Assembly: GCA_050485865.1 (NCBI GenBank)
Contig: JBJHCE010000002.1
Location: forward strand, 36,743-100,742
Direction of reading: 5' to 3'
DNA: 64,000 bases
From: SKNW01 sp050485865
GTDB lineage: Bacteria > Gemmatimonadota > Gemmatimonadetes > Longimicrobiales > Gaopeijiaceae
The notes under the pieces are model-generated. The model saw only the letters and a program-made list of their open reading frames with translations, ran no database searches and was not told the DNA's origin. Each line of letters begins with the position of its first letter. The first letter of the stretch is position 1. Below, piece by piece: positions 35,069-43,420 of this stretch. The translations under genes and the position numbers were made by a program.

Positions 35069-36434
35069 GCATGGGCCCGAGGACCCAGAGCACGACCCTG
35101 AAGTAGATCAGGAGCCCCACCACGTCCATGACCGTGGTGATCCCGGGCGACGAGGTGAGGGCCGGGTCGATCCCGAGCCTCCGGAAGAGGAAGGGAAGAC
35201 TCGCCCCCACCAGGTTCGCGCAGAGGGCAATGAGGACCATCGTGATCCCGAGGGCCACCGCGATCCGTGGCTCGGCGCGGAAGATGAGCACGTACCCGGT
35301 CATGAAGATCCCGAAGGCGAGCCCCAGGAGGATTCCCGTCTTCAGCTCCTTCCAGAAGACCCGGAAGTAGTCCTTGAGCTCGAGCTCCCGGGTGGCCAGC
35401 GCCCGCACGACGAGGGTCGCCACCTGCGCACCCACGTTCCCCCCGGTTCCGATCAGGAGGGGAATGAAGGCGGCGAGGATCACGATCTCGGCGATCACAT
35501 CCTCGTAGTGGTTGATCACGTTGAAGGTGAGGGTCATCGACACCACGAGGAGCACGAGCCAGGACGCCCGTTTCCGGAAGAGGAGCCAGGGGTTCGCCCG
35601 CACGTAGTCGATGTCGATGGGGGCCGCACCCATCCGGTGGATGTCTTCCGTGGCCTCGTCGGTCACCACGTCGAGGACGTCGTCCACCGTCACGATCCCC
35701 ACGAGCCTGTCGTTCTCGTCGAGCACCGGAAGGACCGAGAAGTCGTAGTCCGCCATGATCCGGGCCACGTCTTCCTGGTCCGTGTCGGTGCGGATGTACA
35801 CGATGTCCGGGTTCATCATCTCGGAGACCCGGGTCGACGGGGGCGAGACGATGAGCTGCCGGAGCGAGAGCACCCCCCGGAGGCGCCCCTCGGCATCGGT
35901 CACGTAGAGGTAGTAGATCGTCTCGGCGTCGGGGCCCGCCCGGCGGAGGAAGGCCAGCACCTGCTCGGCGGTCATCGTGGCCCGCACCGAGATGAACTCG
36001 GGGGTCATGATTCCGCCGGCTTCCTCCTCGTCGTAGCCGGTGAGGGCGTCGGCGACCGCCAGCGTCTCCGGGTCCAGCAGCTCCCGCACCCCGCGGGTCT
36101 GGTCCGGGTCGTAGGCCTCGAGGGCCTGGAGGGTATCCGCCAGGTCGTCGGGGGAGAGCTCCTCCAGGACCTCGGCCACCTGCGGCAGGGGGAGCGCCTG
36201 GAGCACCTCGGGCTGCTCCTCCGCCGACAGGTTCGAGAGGAGCTCCGCCGCCGCCTCCGAGGGGAGGGCGCCGAGCACCCGTTCCCGCTCCTCCGAGCCC
36301 AGCTCGTACCAGAGCTCCAGGAGGGCCTGGGGGCGCAGGTCCCGGAGGAAGGCGTCGAGCTGCTCGGGGTCGGCGCCCTCGAGGGCCTCCCTCAGGCCGG
36401 GGAGGAGATCGGGGGTCTCGGAGGTGGCATCCAT
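35055..36434 (-). CDS. mgtE: Magnesium transporter MgtE
   Basis: A 459-residue magnesium channel of the MgtE/SLC41 family. Order of domains: helical MgtE N domain (residues ~15-130, repeated L-P motifs), two CBS domains (~135-265; MTPEFISVRATMTAEQVLAFLRR, VLPVLDENDRLVGIVTVDDVLDVV) that sense magnesium, and five membrane helices with the pore signature PLLIGTGGNVGAQVATLVVRALA. Start ATG 36434 (MDATSETPD). Its last codons overlap the end of ypdA. Confidence 0.95.
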   Translation of the reverse strand: MDATSETPDLLPGLREALEGADPEQLDAFLRDLRPQALLELWYELGSEERERVLGALPSEAAAELLSNLSAEEQPEVLQALPLPQVAEVLEELSPDDLADTLQALEAYDPDQTRGVRELLDPETLAVADALTGYDEEEAGGIMTPEFISVRATMTAEQVLAFLRRAGPDAETIYYLYVTDAEGRLRGVLSLRQLIVSPPSTRVSEMMNPDIVYIRTDTDQEDVARIMADYDFSVLPVLDENDRLVGIVTVDDVLDVVTDEATEDIHRMGAAPIDIDYVRANPWLLFRKRASWLVLLVVSMTLTFNVINHYEDVIAEIVILAAFIPLLIGTGGNVGAQVATLVVRALATRELELKDYFRVFWKELKTGILLGLAFGIFMTGYVLIFRAEPRIAVALGITMVLIALCANLVGASLPFLFRRLGIDPALTSSPGITTVMDVVGLLIYFRVVLWVLGPMLTGG

Positions 36435-36438
36435 GGGG

Positions 36439-37560
36439 TCAAGAATACCCGCCGGGAGGCGCGGATTCCACCGGCTCCTCCCATCCGGACGCGGAAAGCC
36501 CGCGGATCTCCACCTCCGGGCCACCCGGCGTGCCGAGTCGCACCCGTCCTCCGGGGGCCACCTCCCGCCGCACGTACCCGAGGGCGATGGTCTGGCCGAA
36601 GCGTGGCGAGGAGGCCGCCGACCGCACCTCGCCCACCTCCCGTTCGCGTGCGTCGACGAAGAGGGGCGTCCCCGGCGCCGGTGCCGGAAGGTCCCCCAGG
36701 AGGATCCCTCGCAGGTGCCGGTTCACGTGCCCCCGGTCCCGGATCCGGACGATCACCTCCTGCCCGGTGTAGCACCCCTTCTGGTGATCGATGGCGCGCC
36801 GCTCGAGCCCCGCCTCCGGCGGAATCACGTCCTCGCCGAGCTCCGTTCCCGTTTCGGGGGTTCCCCGTTCGATGCGGAGGGTGTGCCAGGCCCCGGTCCC
36901 CGCCTTCCGGACCCCCCCGGCCGCGAGGGCCGCTTCCACCGGGTCGAGGGTCGCGGGGGGTCCGACGAGGTCGAAGGCCGGAGGGAGCACCTGCGCGGAG
37001 CGGATCACCGCCACGAGGTCGCCGGCGTCGGGGTCCCCCCGGAGGAGGGCGCCCCCCTCGGCGAGGGCGGTGAGGGCCTCCGCCGGCGCCTTCGGCATCG
37101 CCGCAGCCAGCGCTCCGGCAACCGCACCGGCCGCCTCCGGGCCCACCACCGTGAGGAGCCGCGTCTCCGCGGAGACGTCGGTGGGGCGAGCGAAGCGGGG
37201 CGGAAGGTACCGGGCGAAGTGGGCACGGAGAGGCTCCCACCCCGCCTTTGGGAGCTCCAGGAGGAAGGCCCCCTCCTCGCCCGGGGCCAGGCGAAGGAGG
37301 CGGAGATCCGTGACGATCCGCCCCTTCGGGGTGAGCACGAGATTCTCGGGGGCGGAGGTGACCTGCCAGCCCCCGAATCCCGCCGGTGCGGGGTCCTCCG
37401 GGATCCGTCCGGTGGCCACTCCGGTGAGCATGCGCGCGGGACCCTTCCCCCGGAGGAGGACCCGAACCCGGTGCGAGCGGTCGAAGAGGGCGGCCCCCGC
37501 GGTGGCGGCCTGGTACTCCCCCGCCGGGTCGCCGAAGTGCCGCGACGGCGTGGCGTTCAC
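36439..37560 (-). CDS. ygfZ: YgfZ/GcvT-family folate-binding protein
   Basis: A 373-residue protein of the tetrahydrofolate-binding YgfZ family, which helps in repair or assembly of certain iron-sulfur enzymes. The signature KGCYTGQE with its cysteine is present (IDHQKGCYTGQEVIVRIRDRG in outline), and the N-terminus resembles the GcvT fold (ALFDRSHRVRVLLRGKGPARML). It is not the true GcvT. GTG 37560 is chosen for its 4-bp GTGA overlap with the stop of the SirB1-like gene upstream. Confidence 0.85.
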   Translation of the reverse strand: MNATPSRHFGDPAGEYQAATAGAALFDRSHRVRVLLRGKGPARMLTGVATGRIPEDPAPAGFGGWQVTSAPENLVLTPKGRIVTDLRLLRLAPGEEGAFLLELPKAGWEPLRAHFARYLPPRFARPTDVSAETRLLTVVGPEAAGAVAGALAAAMPKAPAEALTALAEGGALLRGDPDAGDLVAVIRSAQVLPPAFDLVGPPATLDPVEAALAAGGVRKAGTGAWHTLRIERGTPETGTELGEDVIPPEAGLERRAIDHQKGCYTGQEVIVRIRDRGHVNRHLRGILLGDLPAPAPGTPLFVDAREREVGEVRSAASSPRFGQTIALGYVRREVAPGGRVRLGTPGGPEVEIRGLSASGWEEPVESAPPGGYS

Positions 37561-38393
37561 CCGGGACTCCCCCCGCGGAGGTCGTCGACCAGGCTCTGGA
37601 TCCGGTCGGCGTCGGAGGCGTCGGGGGCCGCGCCCAGGTACCACTCGAGCTGCTCGATGGCCTCTTCCGTGCGCCCGAGCCGGGCCAGGAGGGTGCCCCG
37701 GTCCCGGATCTCGCCCTGGGCGGTGGGGTGGATCACGAGGATCCGTTCCACGGCGGCAAGGGCGCGGGCCGAGTCCTGCACGTTCAGGTAGATCCCCTTC
37801 AGGTTCGTGAGAAGGCGCACGAGCATGTCGCGGCGCCCCGAGCGGCGGAGAAACTCGGGGCGCATCCGCACCATGCCGCCGTAGGCCCGGTCGAGGAGCG
37901 CCTGCGCCTCGTCCTCGAAGAAGAGGCGACCCCCGTCGAAGGGGTCCACAAGGAGGTTCATGGCCGCCCCCTGGAAGCGCACGAGGAAGTGCCCCGGGAA
38001 GTTCACCCCCTCGAGGGGGAGCCCGAGGCGCCACCCCACCTCGAGCGTCACGACCCCGAGGGTCAGGGGGATCCCCCGCTTCCGGTCGAGAACGTCGTTC
38101 AGGAAGGAATTCCGGGGGTCGTAGTACGATGCCCGGTTCCCCTGGAAACCCTCCCGGCGGAAGAGGGTGTGGAGCAGTTCCTGGAGCACCACCGGGGGTG
38201 CGGTCTCGTTCGCGAGCCGGTCCCGGACCCGCTCCGAGAGCTGGTCCAGGCGGGCCAGGTACGGCTCGACGGGGAGCTGCGTGTACTCCTCCGACGCCAC
38301 CACGAGGGCCGCTCGGGCCAGGTCGATCCGGTCGTCGGGGAGGTCCACGAGTTCCCGGAAACGGCGGCGCGGGGCCGGATCGGTTCGGGACAT
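37557..38393 (-). CDS. SirB1-like transglutaminase-fold/TPR protein
   Basis: A 278-residue cytoplasmic protein of the SirB1 family (transglutaminase-like core plus tetratricopeptide tail). Landmarks: YYDPRNSFLNDVLDRKRGIPLTLGVVTLEVGWRLGL (in part), GVNFPGHFLVRF and LLVDPFDGGRLF, then two helical TPR-like repeats (RDMLVRLLTNLKGIYLNVQD; LARLGRTEEAIEQLEWYL). Biochemical role not established. ATG 38393 was chosen over a longer open frame because the family starts here. Confidence 0.85.
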   Translation of the reverse strand: MSRTDPAPRRRFRELVDLPDDRIDLARAALVVASEEYTQLPVEPYLARLDQLSERVRDRLANETAPPVVLQELLHTLFRREGFQGNRASYYDPRNSFLNDVLDRKRGIPLTLGVVTLEVGWRLGLPLEGVNFPGHFLVRFQGAAMNLLVDPFDGGRLFFEDEAQALLDRAYGGMVRMRPEFLRRSGRRDMLVRLLTNLKGIYLNVQDSARALAAVERILVIHPTAQGEIRDRGTLLARLGRTEEAIEQLEWYLGAAPDASDADRIQSLVDDLRGGSPG

Positions 38394-38514
38394 GGCATGG
38401 ACCTCGCTTCGTGGGGTTCGTTCAGGTGGCGCGTTTCCTCTCCGCCTGGTACCCGGTACATTGCCGCGGGGTCTCCCGGCCGGGGACCCGGGACTCGGAC
38501 TCGAGGAGATGACA

Positions 38515-39342
38515 ATGACCAGGATGTGGAACGTTCCGGCGCTCCTGGCGGGGCTCGCCGTGGTCCTCTCCGGATGCGGGGAAGCTACCCCCCGCTCCGG
38601 TGCCACGGAAGTGCCGGGGATCGCCGACCATGCCTTCGACGACCCCGAGGTGACTCGCATCCACTCGCGCATGGTCGAGGCCATGGCCCCCGGGGGCGGC
38701 TGGGAGCGGACCCGCTACCTGGAGTTCGACTGGGCGGTGAACCGGGGCGACGGCCAGCCCCCCTCGATCCGCGAGCACCGGTGGGACCGGTGGGAGGGAT
38801 GGGCCCGGGTGGAGGCCGCCACCCAGGACGGGGGGAGATACGTGGCCATCTTCAACACCGAGGCCCCCGAGGAGGGGCGGGTCTGGGTCGACGGCGAGGA
38901 GGTCACCGGCGAAGCCGCGGTCCAGCGGCTCCAGGGCGCCTACCGGGCCCACATCAACGACGCCTACTGGCTCATCATGCCGTACAAGTGGACCGACCCC
39001 GGGGTGAACGCCCGCTACCTGGGCGAGGAGGAGCACCCCGACACCGGGGCCCGCTTCGAGGTCGTGGAGCTCACCTTCGATGGCGTGGGGCTCACCCCGC
39101 AGAACAAGTACCACGCCTGGGTGAACCCCGAGTCCGGGCTCATGGAGCGCTGGGAGCACTTCTCGAACGTGGACGCGAACCCCTCGCCCTCGGAGTGGAC
39201 CGACTGGAACCGGGTGGGGCCCCTTTCCCTGGCCCTCAACCGGAGCTCCGGCGGGCAGCTCCGCATCTTCTTCTCCCACGTCCTGGCCTCGGAAACGGTC
39301 CCCCCCGGCGCCTTCGACCCCCCCGGACCCAGGGAGGGCTGA
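38515..39342 (+). CDS. Hypothetical lipoprotein
   Basis: A 275-residue lipoprotein with signal peptide and lipobox VLSGC near residue 20. The mature part begins with HAFDDPEVTRIHSRMVEAMAPGG and is rich in Trp and Tyr (HRWDRWEGWARVEA, DAYWLIMPYKWTDPGV), which suggests a beta-barrel-like LolA/LolB-type fold; this is only a resemblance. GAGGAG directly touches ATG 38509 but lies 6 nt from ATG 38515, so 38515 is the better start. It ends right against the converging lon gene. Function unknown. Confidence 0.75.
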   Translation: MTRMWNVPALLAGLAVVLSGCGEATPRSGATEVPGIADHAFDDPEVTRIHSRMVEAMAPGGGWERTRYLEFDWAVNRGDGQPPSIREHRWDRWEGWARVEAATQDGGRYVAIFNTEAPEEGRVWVDGEEVTGEAAVQRLQGAYRAHINDAYWLIMPYKWTDPGVNARYLGEEEHPDTGARFEVVELTFDGVGLTPQNKYHAWVNPESGLMERWEHFSNVDANPSPSEWTDWNRVGPLSLALNRSSGGQLRIFFSHVLASETVPPGAFDPPGPREG

Positions 39343-41958
39343 TCACTCCACCCGGACCTCGTCCACCCCCCGGCCGCCGAGCTTCGGCACCCGGGGCGGA
39401 TCGGCGGGGCCCGGGGCGAGGGCCTGCTCCAGCACCTGGTCCAGGTCCTCCACCAGGTGGAAGACGAGCCCCTCCCGGATCACCTCCGGGAGGTCCTCCA
39501 GGTCTGCCTCGTTCTCGGCCGGAAGGATCACCTCGCGGATCCCGGCCCGGACCGCGCCCAGGACCTTCTCCTTCACCCCGCCAATGGGGAGGACCCGCCC
39601 GGTCAGGGTGAGCTCCCCGGTCATGGCCACGTCCCGCCGGACCTTCCGCCCCGAGAGCGCCGAGACGAGGCTCGTGGCCATGGTGATCCCGGCGGAGGGG
39701 CCGTCCTTCGGGATCGCCCCCGCCGGCACGTGGATGTGGACCTCCACCCCCTTCATGAGGTTCTCCGGGATCCCGAAGTCCACGTGGCGGGCCTTGGCAT
39801 AGGTCCATGCCGCCCGCCCGGACTCCTTCATCACGTCGCCGAGCTGCCCGGTGAGGACGAGCCCGCCGTCTCCCGGCGCCACGCTCGCCTCCACGAACAT
39901 GATGTCGCCTCCCATGGGGGTGTAGAACATCCCGGTGGCGACCCCGATCGTGTCCTCGATGCGCATCTTCTCCGGGTGCACCCGGGCGCGCCCAAGGAGC
40001 TCCCGCACCTCGTCCGGGCCCACCTCGACCCGCTCCTCCTCTCCGGCGGCGATCCTGCGCGCCACCTTCCGGGCCACCTTTCCGAGCTCCCGCTCGAGCT
40101 GCCGGACCCCGGCCTCCCGGGTGTACTGGCTGATGACCGAGCGCACGGCGTCGTCCGTCACCTCGAGCTCCTCGTCGGAAAGCCCCGCCTCCTCCCGCTG
40201 CCGGGGAAGGAGGTAGCGCCGGGCGATCTCGAGCTTCTCCTGCTCGGTGTACCCGGAGAAGTCCACCCGCTCCATCCGGTCCAGGAGGGGGGCGGGGATC
40301 CGGTCCACGTAGTTCGCCGTGGCAATGAAGAGGACCTCCGAGAGGTCGAAGGGGATCCCCAGGTAGTGGTCGGTGAAGGCGTAGTTCTGCGCCGGATCCA
40401 GCACCTCGAGGAGCGCGCTCGACGGGTCGCCCTGGAAGGAGACCCCGAGCTTGTCCACCTCGTCGAGGAGGAAGACCGGGTTCTTCGACTTCACCTGGCG
40501 CATTCCCTGGAGGATGCGCCCCGGCATGGCCCCCACGTAGGTGCGCCGGTGCCCCCGGATGTCCGCCTCGTCCCGGGCGCCGCCCAGGGAGATTCGCACG
40601 TACTTCCGCCCGAGGGAGCGGGCAATGGACTGGGCAATGGAGGTCTTCCCGACGCCCGGGGGGCCGGTGAAGAGGAGGATCGGCCCGCGCCCCACCACCC
40701 GCCGGGCGGCCTGGGGTTCGCCGGGCTCCCCCGGGCCTCCAGGAGCCCCCGCACCGGGGGTGCCTGCACCGCCGTTCCCTGCGGCGTCCCCGTCGCCCCC
40801 CTCTCCGGAGTCCGCTTCGTCCACCTCGTCCGCCCCGTTCCCGGCACCCGAAATCTCCATGCCGGCGGCCACCTCCGCATCCCCCGAATCCCCCCCGGAC
40901 GGAGTCGGCACCACTTCTTCCGGCGCGCGCTCGAGCTGGAGCTTCCGCACGGCCAGGAACTCGAGGATCCGGTCCTTCACGTCCTCGAGACCGTGGTGGT
41001 CCTCGTCCAGGATCTCCTGCGCCAGGGCCAGGTTGATCTTGTCGTCGGTGCGCTCGGACCAGGGGAGTTCGGTGACCCACTCGAGAAAGGTGCGGATCAC
41101 CTGGTACTCGGCGGACTGGGGCGAGGTGCGCTGGAGCCGCCGGAGCTCGCGCTCCACCTCGGTCCGGGCGTCGGGGTCCAGGTTCAGAGCCTCGATCCGC
41201 TCCCGGAGCTCCTCCACCTCCTTCCGGTCGTCCTCGTCGCCGAGCTCGCGCTGGATCTGTTTCATCTGCTCGCGGAGGAGCATCTCGCGCTGGCGCTCGC
41301 CCAGCTCCTCCTGGACCTTGGCCTGGATCTCCTCCTGGGCGTCGAGACGGGCGAGTTCGCGCTCCACCGCCACGAGGGCCCGGCGCATCCGCTCCTCGTC
41401 GTCCAGCACCTCCAGGAGCTTCTGCTTGTCCGGGGTCGGGAGGTCCAGGTAGAAGGCCACGAGGTCGGCGAAGGAGCCGGGCTCCTCCACCCCACCGATG
41501 AGCTGGTTCAGCGCCTCGGCGGGCACCCCCCTCCGGGTGCCGAGCTCGGCGGCACGGTCCCTGAGCTCCTTGTCCAGCGCCTGGAAGGCGGGGTCGGCGG
41601 GGTTCCGGGGAGGAAAGCGCATGAGGGCGATGAGCGAGGCCCGGAGCATGGACTCGCCGTCGGACTTGTAGGTCACCGCCTCGGCCCGCTCCTCTCCCTG
41701 CACCAGGAGTTGCATCCCGCCCCGGACCCGGTGGGTCTGGAGGATGCGCACCACCGTCCCCACCGAGTAGAGGACGTCGGGGGAGGCATCGTCCAGGTTT
41801 TCCCGCTGGGCCACGGCGAAGAGGCGCCGGTCCCCGTCGATGGCGGCCTGCACCGCCTCCACCGTGCCGGGGCGTCCGGCGGATATCGGCACGGCAACGC
41901 CCGGATATACGACCGTGTCGCGCAGGGGGAGTACCGGGAGGGTGAAACGCTCGCCCAT
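39343..41958 (-). CDS. lon: ATP-dependent protease Lon with a long acidic/Gly-rich insertion
   Basis: An 871-residue cytoplasmic AAA+ protease that degrades misfolded and regulatory proteins. Order: N-terminal substrate domain (1-200), coiled-coil (200-275), AAA+ with Walker A GPPGVGKTS (432-440) and LLDEVDKLG, and the protease domain with catalytic Ser755 (KDGPSAG) and Lys798 (GGVKEK). About 80 residues rich in Gly, Asp, Glu and Ala are inserted (343-422) between LAVRKL and GPIL, where typical Lon proteins have about five residues. ATG 41958 has a GAGG motif upstream. Confidence 0.96.
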   Translation of the reverse strand: MGERFTLPVLPLRDTVVYPGVAVPISAGRPGTVEAVQAAIDGDRRLFAVAQRENLDDASPDVLYSVGTVVRILQTHRVRGGMQLLVQGEERAEAVTYKSDGESMLRASLIALMRFPPRNPADPAFQALDKELRDRAAELGTRRGVPAEALNQLIGGVEEPGSFADLVAFYLDLPTPDKQKLLEVLDDEERMRRALVAVERELARLDAQEEIQAKVQEELGERQREMLLREQMKQIQRELGDEDDRKEVEELRERIEALNLDPDARTEVERELRRLQRTSPQSAEYQVIRTFLEWVTELPWSERTDDKINLALAQEILDEDHHGLEDVKDRILEFLAVRKLQLERAPEEVVPTPSGGDSGDAEVAAGMEISGAGNGADEVDEADSGEGGDGDAAGNGGAGTPGAGAPGGPGEPGEPQAARRVVGRGPILLFTGPPGVGKTSIAQSIARSLGRKYVRISLGGARDEADIRGHRRTYVGAMPGRILQGMRQVKSKNPVFLLDEVDKLGVSFQGDPSSALLEVLDPAQNYAFTDHYLGIPFDLSEVLFIATANYVDRIPAPLLDRMERVDFSGYTEQEKLEIARRYLLPRQREEAGLSDEELEVTDDAVRSVISQYTREAGVRQLERELGKVARKVARRIAAGEEERVEVGPDEVRELLGRARVHPEKMRIEDTIGVATGMFYTPMGGDIMFVEASVAPGDGGLVLTGQLGDVMKESGRAAWTYAKARHVDFGIPENLMKGVEVHIHVPAGAIPKDGPSAGITMATSLVSALSGRKVRRDVAMTGELTLTGRVLPIGGVKEKVLGAVRAGIREVILPAENEADLEDLPEVIREGLVFHLVEDLDQVLEQALAPGPADPPRVPKLGGRGVDEVRVE

Positions 41959-42153
41959 GAAGCCTCGGTTGCTGGGGTCTGGGACCGGTGCGACCGGCAC
42001 GACGGGGCCGGCCCGGGAGGGGATCATGGATGCACGAACCCTGCCACGCCCCGGGGGGTTCCGAAGGTGCCGGAGCGGCACGCGCCCTGCCACTTTGGCC
42101 GTGTCCCCCGGCCGCCCTGTCTTCCTTCGCGTCCCCTCGGTAGCTTCTTCGCC

Positions 42154-43314
42154 ATGGCCCCCCGTACGCCTCCCCGCCCCGCTTCCGCGGCCCCCTCCGG
42201 GATGTCCCTCGGCCGGATCGCCGGCGTCGAGATCCGCCTCGACTACTCCTGGTTCATTCTCCTCTTCGTGATCCTGGGGTCGCTCGCCGGGGCGCTCTTT
42301 CCGGCCTTCGCCCCCGAGGTCTCCCGGATGGGGCACCTGGCGATGGGGGTCGTGGGGGCGTTTCTCTTCTTCGCCTCCCTCCTCCTCCACGAGCTCGGGC
42401 ACGCGGTGACGGCCCGGGCCCGGGGGATCGAGGTCGAGGGGATCACCCTCTTCATTTTCGGGGGAATGGCGCGCACCCGGCGGGAGGCCGACGGCCCGGG
42501 CGACGAGTTCCTCGTGGCGGTGATGGGCCCGGTGGTCTCCTTCGCCCTCGCCGCCGGGTTCTACCTGGTGGGGGCGGTGGGAATGCGCCAGGGGCTCGGG
42601 CCGGAGATCACGGTCACCGCCGAGACCCTCGGGTACCTGAACCTCCTTCTGGCCATCTTCAACCTCCTTCCCGGGTTTCCGCTCGACGGGGGGCGAATCC
42701 TGCGCGCCCTCCTCTGGAAGGTCACCGGAAGCCTCCGGAAGGCCACGCAGGCGGCGGCGGCGGCGGGGCGGGTCCTGGGGTGGGCCATCATCCTGATCGG
42801 AATCTGGTCGCTCCTCTCGGCGGGGGAGTTCGTGGCGGGGCTCTGGCTCGTCTTCATCGGGTGGTTCCTGACCCAGACCGCCCGGGCCTCGTACCAGCAC
42901 GTGCTCCTCCAGCAGCTCCTCCAGCCCCTCACCGCCCGGGAGGCCATGAGCCCCGACCCGGAAACGGTGGGGCCGGACCTCCGGGTGGACGTGCTCATTC
43001 ACGACTTCTTCCTGAGGCGGCCGTACAACGCCTTTCCGGTGATCCAGGACGACGTCCTCGTGGGAATGGTCACCCTGAACGGCCTCCAGGACGTCCCCCG
43101 CGATGAATGGGACCGGCGCGTCACCGCCGAGGTCATGATCCCCATGGCCGAGCTCGTCCTCGTGGACCCGGACACGCCCATGACCCACGTTCTCGAGCGG
43201 ATGCAGGAGACGGCGTCCCGCCGGGCCCTCGTGGCCCGGGACTGGGAGCTTCTGGGGATCATCAGCGCCTCCGACATCGCGCGCTGGCTCGACCGGGTGG
43301 CGCTCATGGACTGA
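42154..43314 (+). CDS. Site-2 protease-like zinc metalloprotease (M50) with CBS domains
   Basis: A 386-residue membrane protease. It has the zinc motif HELGH (LLLHELGHAVTARARGIEV), the LDGGR third ligand in LLPGFPLDGGRILRALLW and about six helices. Residues ~255-386 form a CBS domain pair (MSPDPETVGPDLRVDVLIHD; VMIPMAELVLVDPDTPMTHVLERM) that probably binds a nucleotide ligand. This is the group 3 site-2 protease type found in many bacteria. It likely cleaves membrane-bound regulators; the target is unknown. It lies divergently from lon. Confidence 0.93.
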   Translation: MAPRTPPRPASAAPSGMSLGRIAGVEIRLDYSWFILLFVILGSLAGALFPAFAPEVSRMGHLAMGVVGAFLFFASLLLHELGHAVTARARGIEVEGITLFIFGGMARTRREADGPGDEFLVAVMGPVVSFALAAGFYLVGAVGMRQGLGPEITVTAETLGYLNLLLAIFNLLPGFPLDGGRILRALLWKVTGSLRKATQAAAAAGRVLGWAIILIGIWSLLSAGEFVAGLWLVFIGWFLTQTARASYQHVLLQQLLQPLTAREAMSPDPETVGPDLRVDVLIHDFFLRRPYNAFPVIQDDVLVGMVTLNGLQDVPRDEWDRRVTAEVMIPMAELVLVDPDTPMTHVLERMQETASRRALVARDWELLGIISASDIARWLDRVALMD

Positions 43315-43420
43315 CGGGCGTACCCTGTCCATGAAACCCGCTCCCCACCTTCAGGACCCGCTTTCCGTGAAGGGGTGTAGGATGCTGGAGCGTCCTGCCC
43401 CCTCCCAGCGCCCGGGAACC

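Noticed and set aside
36439..37560. Aminomethyltransferase GcvT, which would complete the glycine cleavage set.
   Set aside because: The KGCYTGQE motif and short length mark it as the YgfZ type, and it is not near gcvH-gcvP.
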